Positions 52,554 through 61,194 of a stretch of DNA of 64,000 bases are shown here, one piece after another. The first letter of the stretch is position 1. The number at the start of each line of letters is the position of its first letter. The notes beneath the pieces are model-generated. The model was given only the letters and a program-made list of their open reading frames with translations. It was not told the origin of the DNA and did not search any database. Source of the stretch: an uncultured Pseudomonadales bacterium (GTDB lineage Bacteria > Pseudomonadota > Gammaproteobacteria > Pseudomonadales > Azotimanducaceae); contig CALKBV010000011.1 of the NCBI GenBank assembly GCA_937775265.1, positions 221,537 through 285,536 of the forward strand, written 5' to 3'. The position numbers were made by a program, and so were the translations under genes.

Positions 52554-53429
52554 TTAGCCAGCGGATTCCGCAGGCTTTGATTCAGTGATGTCGAAGTCAC
52601 TTGCGTCATGTCGTTCGGCCACGCGAGTTTCCTCTGGTCCCCACGTTCTGTTGACACGCCTTCCTCTCTCAACCGCCGGGCGCGCTTCGATTTCTGTCGC
52701 CCAACGTGTGACGTTCTTGTAAGAGGTAACGTCGAGGAATTTTTGTGCGTCGTAAATGTTGTGAAGTACCAATGTGCCATACCAGGCGTAGTTCGCCATA
52801 TCAGCGATATTGTACTGGTCGCCGCAAAGGTACTGACGTGAGTCCAGGTTCCTCTCAAGAACATCGAGCTGGCGCTTAACTTCCATGGCGTATCGATTGA
52901 TCGGGTATTCCCATTTCTCTGGAGCATAGGCGTAGAAGTGCCCAAAGCCGCCGCCCAGGTAGGGGGCGCTTCCCATTTGCCACATCAGCCATGAAAGACA
53001 CTCCGCACGTGCTGCTGGATCGGTGGGTATAAAAGCGCCACATTTTTCTGCGAGGTAAATCAGGATTGCACCGGACTCGAATACCCTGGTTTCCGGTGTG
53101 GTGCTGGTGTCCAGCAGCGCGGGTATCTTGGAGTTTGGGTTGATGTCTACGAATCCGCTGCCAAATTGGTCGCCGTTACCGATGTTGATCAGGTAGGCGT
53201 CGTACTCTGCCTCTTCCTTGCCCAGTGCCAATAATTCTTCAAGCAGAATGGTGACCTTCACGCCATTCGGTGTAGCCAGCGAATGTAGCTGAAGGGGATG
53301 CTTGCCACGAGGAAGTTCCTTGTCGTGAGTGGGGCCTGCGATCGGACGATTGATATTGGCGAACTTTCCTCCGCTTTCTGCATCCCAGGTCCAGACTTCC
53401 GGTGGCGTGTATACATCTGATTCGGTCAT
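52554..53429 (-). CDS. YghU-like glutathione S-transferase
   Basis: A 291-residue Nu-class GST. The long N-terminal extension before the thioredoxin fold (TPPEVWTWDAESGGKFANINRP) and the KHPLQLHSLATPNGVKVTILLEE segment match E. coli YghU, a disulfide-bond reductase with two glutathione molecules. INPNSKIPALLD and FESGAILIYLAEKCG give the glutathione site. The protein is expected in the cytosol and in peroxide or disulfide defence. It is convergent with the preceding unknown gene. Confidence 0.9.
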   Translation of the reverse strand: MTESDVYTPPEVWTWDAESGGKFANINRPIAGPTHDKELPRGKHPLQLHSLATPNGVKVTILLEELLALGKEEAEYDAYLINIGNGDQFGSGFVDINPNSKIPALLDTSTTPETRVFESGAILIYLAEKCGAFIPTDPAARAECLSWLMWQMGSAPYLGGGFGHFYAYAPEKWEYPINRYAMEVKRQLDVLERNLDSRQYLCGDQYNIADMANYAWYGTLVLHNIYDAQKFLDVTSYKNVTRWATEIEARPAVERGRRVNRTWGPEETRVAERHDASDFDITESKPAESAG

Positions 53430-53480
53430 GATTGATCCATATTAATTTTAAGAAATGAAAAGCCTAAACAGGCGGTATAG

Positions 53481-54296
53481 TTAAGAGCCCGAGAGACTCC
53501 CTCCTATTGTGGGTTCGCCCCTTGCCTGCCGTCCCTGGTAATCTTTATCAATTAGTCGTTTTGGGTGGACGCCGTCGACGTATCCCATGAACCCGGGAGA
53601 CCGGACACTGTACCCTAAAAGTGCCTGTACCCGTGAGGAGAGTGATTGTGCTTTCTCAGGAGGTACACTTAACACCATATTCTCTAACTGGCGGAGCCAG
53701 GGTTGGCAGTACTGCGGTGTTATCGCGAGTCGGGTTTTATCGGAACTGTTGGCACCGCCCCGGTGATACAGCGAGCCGGTGAATATTAGTACTGAGCCAG
53801 TGGGCATCAAAACCTTTACAACGTCTTCTGTTCTTGGCTGCCAATCCCGTTTCGTATGGCTGCGGGGAATGATCTCTGTGGCGCCATTGTCATCGGTGAA
53901 ATCATCGAAGTTCCAGATCGTACTGATTCCATGAATCCCGGCGATGTCGCTGTACATGCCGCCGTCATTGTCCCGATGAAAAGGTTGTGGGGTCTCGCCC
54001 GGGTGACAATTAATCGCAAGATTTGCTGAAAGGAGGTAGTCGGGCTCAAGCAACTGGTCAAGAATTTTCAGGATGGTAGGGTGCTCGATGATGAGCGAAA
54101 ATTTAGGGTGTTTGGCTAGCAGCGCATACACACGTTCTGAGCTTTCACCTTCAAAATTATTTCGGCCCATTAGGGCGCCCTGTAGGAATGGCGACAGGGC
54201 TTTTTTTATGTCCGCTATCTCATCGTGGGTTAAAACAGATTCGAGAATCAGATACCCCTCGTCTCTGATGATGGATGCGTATTTTTCGGTGTCCAT
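53481..54296 (-). CDS. Phytanoyl-CoA dioxygenase family (PhyH) protein
   Basis: A 271-residue Fe(II)/2-oxoglutarate-type dioxygenase of the PhyH fold. The iron facial triad shows as His and Asp in FHRDND and the distal His in LYHRGGAN; the Arg that binds 2-oxoglutarate is in TRLAITPQY. The substrate may be a branched acyl-CoA, amine or small natural product. It is divergent from a second PhyH gene, with 43 bases between the starts. Confidence 0.86.
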   Translation of the reverse strand: MDTEKYASIIRDEGYLILESVLTHDEIADIKKALSPFLQGALMGRNNFEGESSERVYALLAKHPKFSLIIEHPTILKILDQLLEPDYLLSANLAINCHPGETPQPFHRDNDGGMYSDIAGIHGISTIWNFDDFTDDNGATEIIPRSHTKRDWQPRTEDVVKVLMPTGSVLIFTGSLYHRGGANSSDKTRLAITPQYCQPWLRQLENMVLSVPPEKAQSLSSRVQALLGYSVRSPGFMGYVDGVHPKRLIDKDYQGRQARGEPTIGGSLSGS

Positions 54297-54339
54297 AGAA
54301 ATGGTGTCGAATAGCCGGGTCTTAAGGCTACAATAAAGT

Positions 54340-55137
54340 ATGAGCGAACAACATAACCTGACTCATTCCCTGTTGGAAGAAGAGCTATTCACCTATAGGC
54401 AGCATGGGTACCTGATTAGAGAAGGTGTCTTTAGTGCACGAGAACTGGCGGACCTGACAGGGTCCGTAGAGCGCGCTGTAGCGTTGGCGCATGCCGAATC
54501 AGCGAGTGGAAACGCCTATCATCTGGATGGTAAGCGGTTCGTCGATATTGGCAATATGACCGTGCAGTTCGAGCATGGGGACAAAAGTGAAACTATCAGG
54601 GTTATTGAGCCGGCGCATCACCTTGATGCTGTTCTGGAGGCGCTTGTCGAAGATACCCGGATCGTAGATCCTGTGAAGAGCATTATTGGCGTCGATGCAG
54701 TTAGTATCTGGACGAACAAGCTGAACCTCAAAAGAGCAGGAGAGGGTTCAGGGTTTGGCTGGCACCAGGATTCACCCTATTGGGCTCACGATAGCGATCA
54801 CGTGGACCTGCTGCCCAATGTCTATCTTGCCTTCGACGATGCATCTGCGGAAAACGGATGCCTTCGTGTAATCGACAAGAGTCATCTTCGTGGTTGCCTG
54901 CCGGGTACGGCAGATGGATCCCAGCTTGGTGGCTTCTTTACCGATCCGGCCTGTTTTGAGGAAAAGGACCAGGTGTTGATGGAAGCCCCGGCTGGCTCGC
55001 TGGTGTTCTTTGATCCCCACTCCATTCATGGGTCTGAGCCTAACCTTTCCGGAAATCCTCGTCGTGCGATGGTCATGACTTATCAGCCTGCCAACTTCCC
55101 GATGCTTAAGACGGGTGAAGTTCGGAATGTAGGTTGA
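54340..55137 (+). CDS. Phytanoyl-CoA dioxygenase family (PhyH) protein
   Basis: A 265-residue PhyH-fold dioxygenase. FGWHQDSPYW supplies the metal His and Asp, DPHSIHGSEPN the distal His, and RRAMVMTYQP the Arg for 2-oxoglutarate. It is only moderately similar to the divergent PhyH at 53481, so the pair is not a recent duplication. The gene ends just before a stem-loop shared with the SDR on the opposite strand. Confidence 0.87.
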   Translation: MSEQHNLTHSLLEEELFTYRQHGYLIREGVFSARELADLTGSVERAVALAHAESASGNAYHLDGKRFVDIGNMTVQFEHGDKSETIRVIEPAHHLDAVLEALVEDTRIVDPVKSIIGVDAVSIWTNKLNLKRAGEGSGFGWHQDSPYWAHDSDHVDLLPNVYLAFDDASAENGCLRVIDKSHLRGCLPGTADGSQLGGFFTDPACFEEKDQVLMEAPAGSLVFFDPHSIHGSEPNLSGNPRRAMVMTYQPANFPMLKTGEVRNVG

Positions 55138-55138
55138 A

Positions 55139-55164
55139 GGAGCGGCGTGAGATCTCTCCGCTCC
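55139..55164. terminator. Hairpin between convergent genes
   Basis: GGAGCGG (55139-55145) pairs with CCGCTCC (55158-55164) around a 12-base loop, between the PhyH gene (plus) and the SDR gene (minus). There is no T-run, so bidirectional termination is only probable. Confidence 0.45.
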
Positions 55165-55165
55165 C

Positions 55166-55954
55166 TCACTGCGTTCCGTCGGTCGAGATGACGGCATCGT
55201 GAGTAAGGCCCAATCCCAGGCCGCCATCAACATCCAGAATAGCCCCGGTTGTCCATTCACCCCTTGCCAGGTAATCAACTGCTTCGGCTATCTCAGTATT
55301 GGTACCAATTCGGCCGAGTGCATGGCTGGATGCCATTGAGTTGAGGCGTTCTGCGGATTCTGCGTCGTTAAGTAATCCTGCTCGCTGGTAAATTTCGGTA
55401 AGGACAGCGCCCGGAACAACACAATTAACGCGGATATTGTGCTCGCCGAGTTCTGCAGCCAGAACCCGCGTTAATGTCTCCAGCGCGCCTTTGGTTGCCG
55501 CGTAAGCTGAGGCACCGGGAAATGCCCTGCGGGTATGAATGCTGCCGATGAAGATGATTGCCCCGCCGTGTTTCGCCAGATGAGGTTTACACAATCCGGT
55601 TAATAGCATTCCGGCGATGACATTGGTTTTGAAGATATCGACAAGCGGGTCCTCTTTCAACGTGTCAATTTCCCCCCTGAGCATGTTCCCCGCATTGCTG
55701 ACCAGGACGTCGAGTTTGCCGCCGTGCGTGACTGCCGACTCGACGGCTTCCTGGCGATCTTCCTCGTTTGTGATGTCTGCTCGCACCGCCAGGCACCTTT
55801 CACCCAGCCTTGCGGCGACGGCGTCGATTTTTTCTTGCCTGCGGCCGCAGATGGTGACTGTTGCACCGCGTTCGATATAAAACTGTGCAATACCTTCGCC
55901 GATTCCTGAACCGCCGCCGGTCACCAGAACTGAAAGATCCTCAATTGGTTTCAT
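55166..55954 (-). CDS. SDR family oxidoreductase
   Basis: A 262-residue short-chain dehydrogenase starting MKPIEDLS; the ATG at 55975 adds a poor MVRGRKT extension. GGGSGIG binds the cofactor, SNAGNM is the structural motif, YAATKGA the catalytic pair and NCVVPGAV follows. It starts within the stop of the 43-residue ThuA-like mini-gene (ATGA) and lies in the P450 operon, pointing to oxidation of a P450 product alcohol. Confidence 0.88.
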   Translation of the reverse strand: MKPIEDLSVLVTGGGSGIGEGIAQFYIERGATVTICGRRQEKIDAVAARLGERCLAVRADITNEEDRQEAVESAVTHGGKLDVLVSNAGNMLRGEIDTLKEDPLVDIFKTNVIAGMLLTGLCKPHLAKHGGAIIFIGSIHTRRAFPGASAYAATKGALETLTRVLAAELGEHNIRVNCVVPGAVLTEIYQRAGLLNDAESAERLNSMASSHALGRIGTNTEIAEAVDYLARGEWTTGAILDVDGGLGLGLTHDAVISTDGTQ

Positions 55955-56082
55955 GGTTTTTCTCCCGCGCACCAAAATGCAGTTTGTTGTAAAAAACGGG
56001 CCTGGTCTTCATCCGGTGCTTTCGCTGTGACAATGAAGTTGTGGTTGATTCCACCAGTCAGAATGAGGTTGCGAACTTCCAT
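55951..56082 (-). pseudogene. 43-residue mini-gene, possibly a deleted ThuA-like protein
   Basis: The frame reads MEVRNLILTGGINHNFIV then TAKAPDEDQARFLQQ and TAFWCAGEKP. The first part resembles the ThuA-like opening (strand, then L-T-G-G-I-x-H) and the last part resembles the closing helix and W-x-A-G of the same family, as if the middle were removed. It sits ten bases after the P450 stop and overlaps the SDR start by ATGA. The family call is tentative; it could instead be a true small protein. Confidence 0.35.
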
Positions 56083-56092
56083 TGCGGTTTGG

Positions 56093-57283
56093 TCAGGCTT
56101 GCTCGAATTGAACGGGATAAGTACCCCAGCTGTTGCGAAGGGTGTTTAGGTCCAGGGTAGGCTTCCTTGATTTGTGTGGAATCATTTTGTGCTCGAGAAG
56201 CGTCTTAATCAGCATGCAGACGATACCATACTGGTGCGTATCTTTGTCAGTGCCGGGGCGACTGGCAACGCCGCCATCCAGGTCGCGGCCGGTACACATA
56301 TGGACGCCGGCGCCGAAGGTAAGCCCATACAACTCAGTCTTAACATAGGTAACGTAGCGGTAGGGGTCGAATTTCTCAGGGTCATCACCGAATATGTCCG
56401 GGTCTCGGTTTGCCGCGTGAAGATCAAGGATCAGCAGGTCGTCTGGCGTGATGTCTCGAGAAGCGATGGTTATCGGTTCGGTGGGAGTTCGCCATGCAAC
56501 AGGGCTTGCAGGATGCAGTCGCATACTTTCATGGACACACTTTTGCAGGAGAAGTGGATCTTCCAGCAAAGCTGTTGGGTCCTCTGCCCAGCAAAAAATT
56601 TCATGCACGGCGTGCACCATCGAGTTAGCGGTACTGTGGGAGCCCGCCTGCAGGTAGAAAGAGATCTCTCGCTCGATAAGTTCATCGCTCAGTTCGATGC
56701 TGTCTTGGTTGCGCAATAGAACGGTTAACACGTCTCTGGGTAGCTCGTCTTCCTTGAGCTCGCCGTTCAAAAACTGACTGATAAGCCGCTGTCTTCTGGA
56801 CCATGAAGGTTCCAGAAATTTCCTGAATGCAGTTTGTGCTGTTTTTACCTCGGCAATGACTTCGCTCGGATTGCGATCAGAATGAACCAGAGTCGCGCCT
56901 TCACTGAACGTTTTAACAATTGCGAGAAGCCGATCAGTTTCTTCCGCGGTTTTTTGCGGTCGATCAACACCCGCAAAATCGGCAGTCAGGTTCATGGTGA
57001 CCCGATAACCAAAGTCAACTAGGTCGGTCTCTCCGCGAGAGACCAGTGGGTCTAGCACCCATGCCAGAGTCTTCGGGAATACATTGGTCTCGTAGTGGTG
57101 GGCGTAGTTCCTGCGAAATAGACGCAACTCAAGATGACGGCGAATTTTGTGTTGCTCACCATGCAATGTCAGCAATACGTCTTTCATGATGACTTCACCC
57201 GCGTCGTAAAGGCTCTGCCTTAACTTGGGGTTACACAGTGCAGCGTGCACATCTTTGAATCGAGACAACGTTGTTTGTGCCAT
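56093..57283 (-). CDS. Cytochrome P450
   Basis: A 396-residue P450. The I-helix carries QAGSHSTANSM, the ExxR is HESMR, and the haem Cys is in FGAGVHMCTGRDLDGG. GEQHKIRRHLELRLF is the C-helix region. Helix-level layout is bacterial, but I cannot name the subfamily. Upstream, at 57299-57430, lies a short frame that looks like a duplicate N-terminus. Downstream a tiny frame and an SDR follow closely, forming an apparent operon with the amidohydrolase and the molybdopterin enzyme upstream. Confidence 0.87.
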   Translation of the reverse strand: MAQTTLSRFKDVHAALCNPKLRQSLYDAGEVIMKDVLLTLHGEQHKIRRHLELRLFRRNYAHHYETNVFPKTLAWVLDPLVSRGETDLVDFGYRVTMNLTADFAGVDRPQKTAEETDRLLAIVKTFSEGATLVHSDRNPSEVIAEVKTAQTAFRKFLEPSWSRRQRLISQFLNGELKEDELPRDVLTVLLRNQDSIELSDELIEREISFYLQAGSHSTANSMVHAVHEIFCWAEDPTALLEDPLLLQKCVHESMRLHPASPVAWRTPTEPITIASRDITPDDLLILDLHAANRDPDIFGDDPEKFDPYRYVTYVKTELYGLTFGAGVHMCTGRDLDGGVASRPGTDKDTHQYGIVCMLIKTLLEHKMIPHKSRKPTLDLNTLRNSWGTYPVQFEQA

Positions 57284-57298
57284 GGCTTGTTGCCGCGA

Positions 57299-57430
57299 TT
57301 ATTGTATGAGCTGGTGTATGAACTGGTGTATCTGTCGTGCGAACTGTGGATAGAGTGCCTGATCAAAGTTTCTTTCCCGTAGCGCTTTTGAAGCCTTGGC
57401 AAGCTCGGAGATCGTGTGTAGATCAGCCAT
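57299..57430 (-). pseudogene. Short N-terminal fragment of a second P450
   Basis: A 43-residue frame, in the same frame as the P450 at 57283, reads HTISELAKASKALRERNFDQALY, similar in pattern to the P450's own TLSRFKDVHAALCNPKLRQSLYDAG. It ends at TAA (57299-57301), 15 bases before the P450 ATG. It may be the head of a lost P450 or a duplicated leader. Its start overlaps the amidohydrolase stop by eight bases, so a ribosome could be handed from one to the next. Confidence 0.4.
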
Positions 57431-58739
57431 CAATCTTGTCCTTGGTCAGTATTGAGGAGGAGTACTGTGAGGTTCTCCATCCGGAAATAGGTTTCCTGGG
57501 AGGTAGAGGTTCTGTGTTCATCAATTCCCCCCCTACATAGACAGATTTAATTCGGGACTTATCACCGAGTATCGTGACATCAGCGGCGGGATTACCATCA
57601 ACGAGAATAAAGTCCGCTAATTTTCCGACAGCAATACTGCCTGTTTCTCCGTCGAAACCTGCATGGTTACCACACTGCATGGTCGCGGCGCTGATGGCTT
57701 CCAGTGGCGAAAACCCGAGTTCTTTAACAAACACTTCCAGTTCCCTGTAGTGCCACTCACCATAAGGCGTTAGCGAAAATCCGCTCTCGGACCCGCAGAG
57801 TATTGGCACACCGTTTTTGTGTGCCTTGTGTATGAGTTCCGCGCTTTCTTCTATCTCGCGACGAAATATCTCTCGAAGATTCTCGTCCGCGCCTACGGTG
57901 TGACCATGGTCGGCAAGGTTGGCCTGAAAGGTAAATGTTGGGGTAATCGGGACTTTTTTATCGATGACCAGGTCAAGTGTTGGTTCATCCATAAAGGTGG
58001 CATGCAGCAGCATGTCCATGCCGGCGATTACAGAGTCCCTGATGCTGTTGGCATCTCGGCAATGTCCCATGACGGGTACCCCTAACTCATGGGCGGTATC
58101 GCAAACCAGTTTAAGCTCATCGAGAGACCAGGCCTGGATTTCGCCCTTCATTTTTTGCCTTGGCAGAAGGCCGGTAACATGAACCTTGATCCAATCAACA
58201 CCCATTTTGATTTGGCGTCTGACCTCAGTACGAATTTCGTCTGGCGTTGAGACAACTTTTGCATATCCGCGTAGGCCAGCGTCCGGTATCAATCGACCTG
58301 CCGTGCCGCCGACAGAGGTTAGCAGTGCATTGCCGCCAGATAACATTCGAGGACCCGGTATGACGTTTGCCTCTATGGCATCCCGAAGGTCAACGCCAAT
58401 ATCGAAAATACAGTCCGGGTCGACGAAAGCGGTGACGCCAGCCTGCAGTAGTTTCTTGACATTTTGCCCCGCGATGATTGCTGCTAGTGCTTCTCTTCTG
58501 TGGAAAAATAATTCGTCGTTGGAAGAAGGCTCGTCAAACGTCATGTGGCAATGGGCGTCAATCAGTCCAGGCATCAGCGTTAAACCAGAGGCGTCCAGGC
58601 GCGTGCCATTAACGTTATCGCTTACCGCTTGCTCATCGACAGCGCTTATGCGGTCACCGGTAATGGTGATAGTGGCAGGGTAAGGATCTCTTCCTGTGCC
58701 ATCGATAATAGTGGCGTGTTCTACTATTTTCACACTCAT
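57423..58739 (-). CDS. Amidohydrolase family protein
   Basis: A 438-residue TIM-barrel metal-dependent hydrolase. DAHCHM carries the first two metal His ligands, WIKVHVTG the bridging Lys, MGHCRDA a third His and LLHATFMD a fourth. At the position where the catalytic Asp usually stands (GTDSG) the sequence is CGSESG, with Glu. Flanking operon members suggest a part in breakdown of an amide or lactam-like substrate. It overlaps the upstream molybdopterin subunit by four bases. Confidence 0.87.
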   Translation of the reverse strand: MSVKIVEHATIIDGTGRDPYPATITITGDRISAVDEQAVSDNVNGTRLDASGLTLMPGLIDAHCHMTFDEPSSNDELFFHRREALAAIIAGQNVKKLLQAGVTAFVDPDCIFDIGVDLRDAIEANVIPGPRMLSGGNALLTSVGGTAGRLIPDAGLRGYAKVVSTPDEIRTEVRRQIKMGVDWIKVHVTGLLPRQKMKGEIQAWSLDELKLVCDTAHELGVPVMGHCRDANSIRDSVIAGMDMLLHATFMDEPTLDLVIDKKVPITPTFTFQANLADHGHTVGADENLREIFRREIEESAELIHKAHKNGVPILCGSESGFSLTPYGEWHYRELEVFVKELGFSPLEAISAATMQCGNHAGFDGETGSIAVGKLADFILVDGNPAADVTILGDKSRIKSVYVGGELMNTEPLPPRKPISGWRTSQYSSSILTKDKIDG

Positions 58740-61096
58740 TGGTTAATCAACGACCATATTTTTAAGGGGGTGGCTGGCATATCGATGTGGTCGATATCCA
58801 GCGCATTGACAATAGCATTTATCACCGCTGGGGGTGCGCCGATGGCGCCAGCCTCTCCACAGCCCTTGATACCCAATGGGTTGCTAAGTGTCTGGGTGTT
58901 GATGAACGCGGTGTTAAAGGATGGCAGGTCATCAGCGCGGGGCATGCAATAGTCCATAAAGGATCCGGTCAGGAGTTGCCCTTCCTCATCGTAAACGGCG
59001 TGTTCCAGCAGTGCCTGGCCAATGCCCTGGGCGATCCCGCCGTGCATCTGGCCATGGACTATCATAGGGTTGATGACGGTGCCAAAATCGTCAACTGCCA
59101 CGAAATTCAGGATGTCTGTGGTGCCGGTCTCGGGATCGATCTCCACTTCGCATATATGGCAACCGGCGGGGAAGGTGAAATCAGGTGGATCAAAAAATGC
59201 GTCCGCCTTTAGTCCAGGTTCCAGTTCATCGGTTGGAAAAGATTGCGCGACATATGAGGCCAGCGCGATTTCAGCAAATGCCATTCGGGCGTTGCTGCCG
59301 GCGCTGTAGAACTCGCCTTCTTCGAATTCAACGGATTCTGGAGCCACATTCATATTGTAGGCGGCAATCTTTTTCCCTTTCGCCACAATTTTGTCGCAAC
59401 CGATGGCAAGTGCTGACATGCCAACGGGACCGCTCCTGGACCCAAAGGTACCCATCCCAAACTGCACTTTGTCAGTATCGCCGTGAATAATTTCAATCTC
59501 ATCCATACTGATACCAAACTTGTCAGCGACCAGTTGTGCGAAAGTCGTCTCATGACCCTGCCCATGGGAGTGTGATCCGGTCAATATCTCGACTGAACCC
59601 GTTGGATTAACTCTAATCTGCGCGGACTCCCATAATCCGGCACCGGAACCGAGTTCCCCGAGTTTTTGCGACGGTCCTATACCCGCCGCTTCTATCCATG
59701 TGGCAAGACCTATTCCACGTAACTTACCCCGTGATCCGGACTCAGCCTTGCGTGCCTCAAAACCTTCGTAATCGATCATTTCCAGCGCCTTGTCCAATTC
59801 CAGGTCGTAGTCCCCCACGTCGTAGATTGAAAGTACCGGTGTTTGGTAAGGAAACGTACGGATGAAGTTTTTGCGACGTAGCGCTACTGGATCGACGCCG
59901 AGTTTTCGGGCCGCCAGGTCAACCAGTCGCTCGATGATAAAGGCAGCTTCAGGCCTGCCCGCGCCGCGGTAGGCATCGACCGGCGTCGTGTTGGTATAGA
60001 CCGCCGTGACTTCGGTGTAGATTGCCGGGATTGTGTACTGACCCGATAGCAGTGGACCGCACATGTAGGTCGGAATGAGTGAGCCAAATGTAGAAAGGTA
60101 AGCACCCATATTGGCCGTGATTGAGACATGCAGTCCGGTAATCCTGTGCTCTGAATCAAGCGACATTTCGGCATGAACCTGCTGGTCGCGCCCATTCGCA
60201 TCCGTTAGGAAGGCTTCGCTTCGATCGGCGGTCCATTTTATTGGGCGTCCTACAAGTTTGCTTGCCCAGGTGCAGATGACTTCCTCAGGGTAGTTGAATG
60301 CCTTTGAACCGAAACCGCCGCCGACGTCTTCGGATATGACACGAAGTTTGTGCTCAGGCGCAAGGCCAATGACAGCCGACAGGGTCATTCGTAGGCCATG
60401 TGGATTCTGGGAAGCTATGTAGACCGTATAGCGATCGTCCCTTTTGTCGTAGAAAGCATTAAGCGCGCGGGTTTCCATGGCATTTGGCGCAAGACGGTTG
60501 TTGTAAAGGTCCAGTTCAATCTTGTGGCTGGCGCAGTCAAAGGCAGCTCTGGTCTCATCTTTATTGCCCAGTTCCCAGTCGAAGGCAACGTTACCTGGGA
60601 CGTCGTTGTGGACAGATGATTCATGACCTGCAGCGTTTTTTGATGAGACTACTGCGGCCAGTTCTTCGTATTCAACATCGATCATTTCGGCTGCGTCACG
60701 CGCCATTTGCCGAGAATCCGCGATAACAACCGCGACGGGGTCGCCTACGTGCCGTACTTTCCCGAGAGCAAGTGGCGGGTGTACGCCTGGTTTCATTTCA
60801 CCGCCGTCTTTTGAGTGGATCATCCAGCCGCAAATCAGCGTCCCAAGCGCAGATTCAGCATAGTCGGTCCCTGTCAAAACCAGGCGAACGCCAGGCATTG
60901 CCGCGGCTACAGTGGTGTCTATACTCGTAATATTGGCATGAGCTACAGGTGAGCGAGCGAAGATCGCGTGGCATTGGTCCGGAAGGTTGACATCATCTGT
61001 ATATCGACCTTTGCCGGTGATGAACCTAATGTCTTCCTTCCGCCTGATTGATTGTCCAGAAACCGCCACAATTTCGCTCCTAGTTGGGGGATGCAC
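58736..61096 (-). CDS. CoxL-like molybdopterin-binding subunit, form II
   Basis: A 786-residue large subunit of a xanthine dehydrogenase/aldehyde oxidase-type enzyme. VTTPVDAYRGAGRPEAAF holds the AYRGAGR loop found in form II CoxL-like proteins (true CO dehydrogenases have AYxCSFR), and KGCGEAGAIG carries the catalytic Glu. DVGGGFGSK and the HSHGQGHETTFAQ cofactor segment are also present. The partner [2Fe-2S] and FAD subunits are not encoded beside it, so they are either elsewhere or missing. The substrate is more likely an aldehyde or N-heterocycle than CO. Confidence 0.88.
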   Translation of the reverse strand: MHPPTRSEIVAVSGQSIRRKEDIRFITGKGRYTDDVNLPDQCHAIFARSPVAHANITSIDTTVAAAMPGVRLVLTGTDYAESALGTLICGWMIHSKDGGEMKPGVHPPLALGKVRHVGDPVAVVIADSRQMARDAAEMIDVEYEELAAVVSSKNAAGHESSVHNDVPGNVAFDWELGNKDETRAAFDCASHKIELDLYNNRLAPNAMETRALNAFYDKRDDRYTVYIASQNPHGLRMTLSAVIGLAPEHKLRVISEDVGGGFGSKAFNYPEEVICTWASKLVGRPIKWTADRSEAFLTDANGRDQQVHAEMSLDSEHRITGLHVSITANMGAYLSTFGSLIPTYMCGPLLSGQYTIPAIYTEVTAVYTNTTPVDAYRGAGRPEAAFIIERLVDLAARKLGVDPVALRRKNFIRTFPYQTPVLSIYDVGDYDLELDKALEMIDYEGFEARKAESGSRGKLRGIGLATWIEAAGIGPSQKLGELGSGAGLWESAQIRVNPTGSVEILTGSHSHGQGHETTFAQLVADKFGISMDEIEIIHGDTDKVQFGMGTFGSRSGPVGMSALAIGCDKIVAKGKKIAAYNMNVAPESVEFEEGEFYSAGSNARMAFAEIALASYVAQSFPTDELEPGLKADAFFDPPDFTFPAGCHICEVEIDPETGTTDILNFVAVDDFGTVINPMIVHGQMHGGIAQGIGQALLEHAVYDEEGQLLTGSFMDYCMPRADDLPSFNTAFINTQTLSNPLGIKGCGEAGAIGAPPAVINAIVNALDIDHIDMPATPLKIWSLINQ

Positions 61097-61194
61097 AGTG
61101 CGATGCTAGCAGCAGTATCACGTCATGGAAATACCAACAAACGTTAGCTCGACCTCTGTGACCTGACTCAGTATGATCCTGCCTTGCTTATTCA

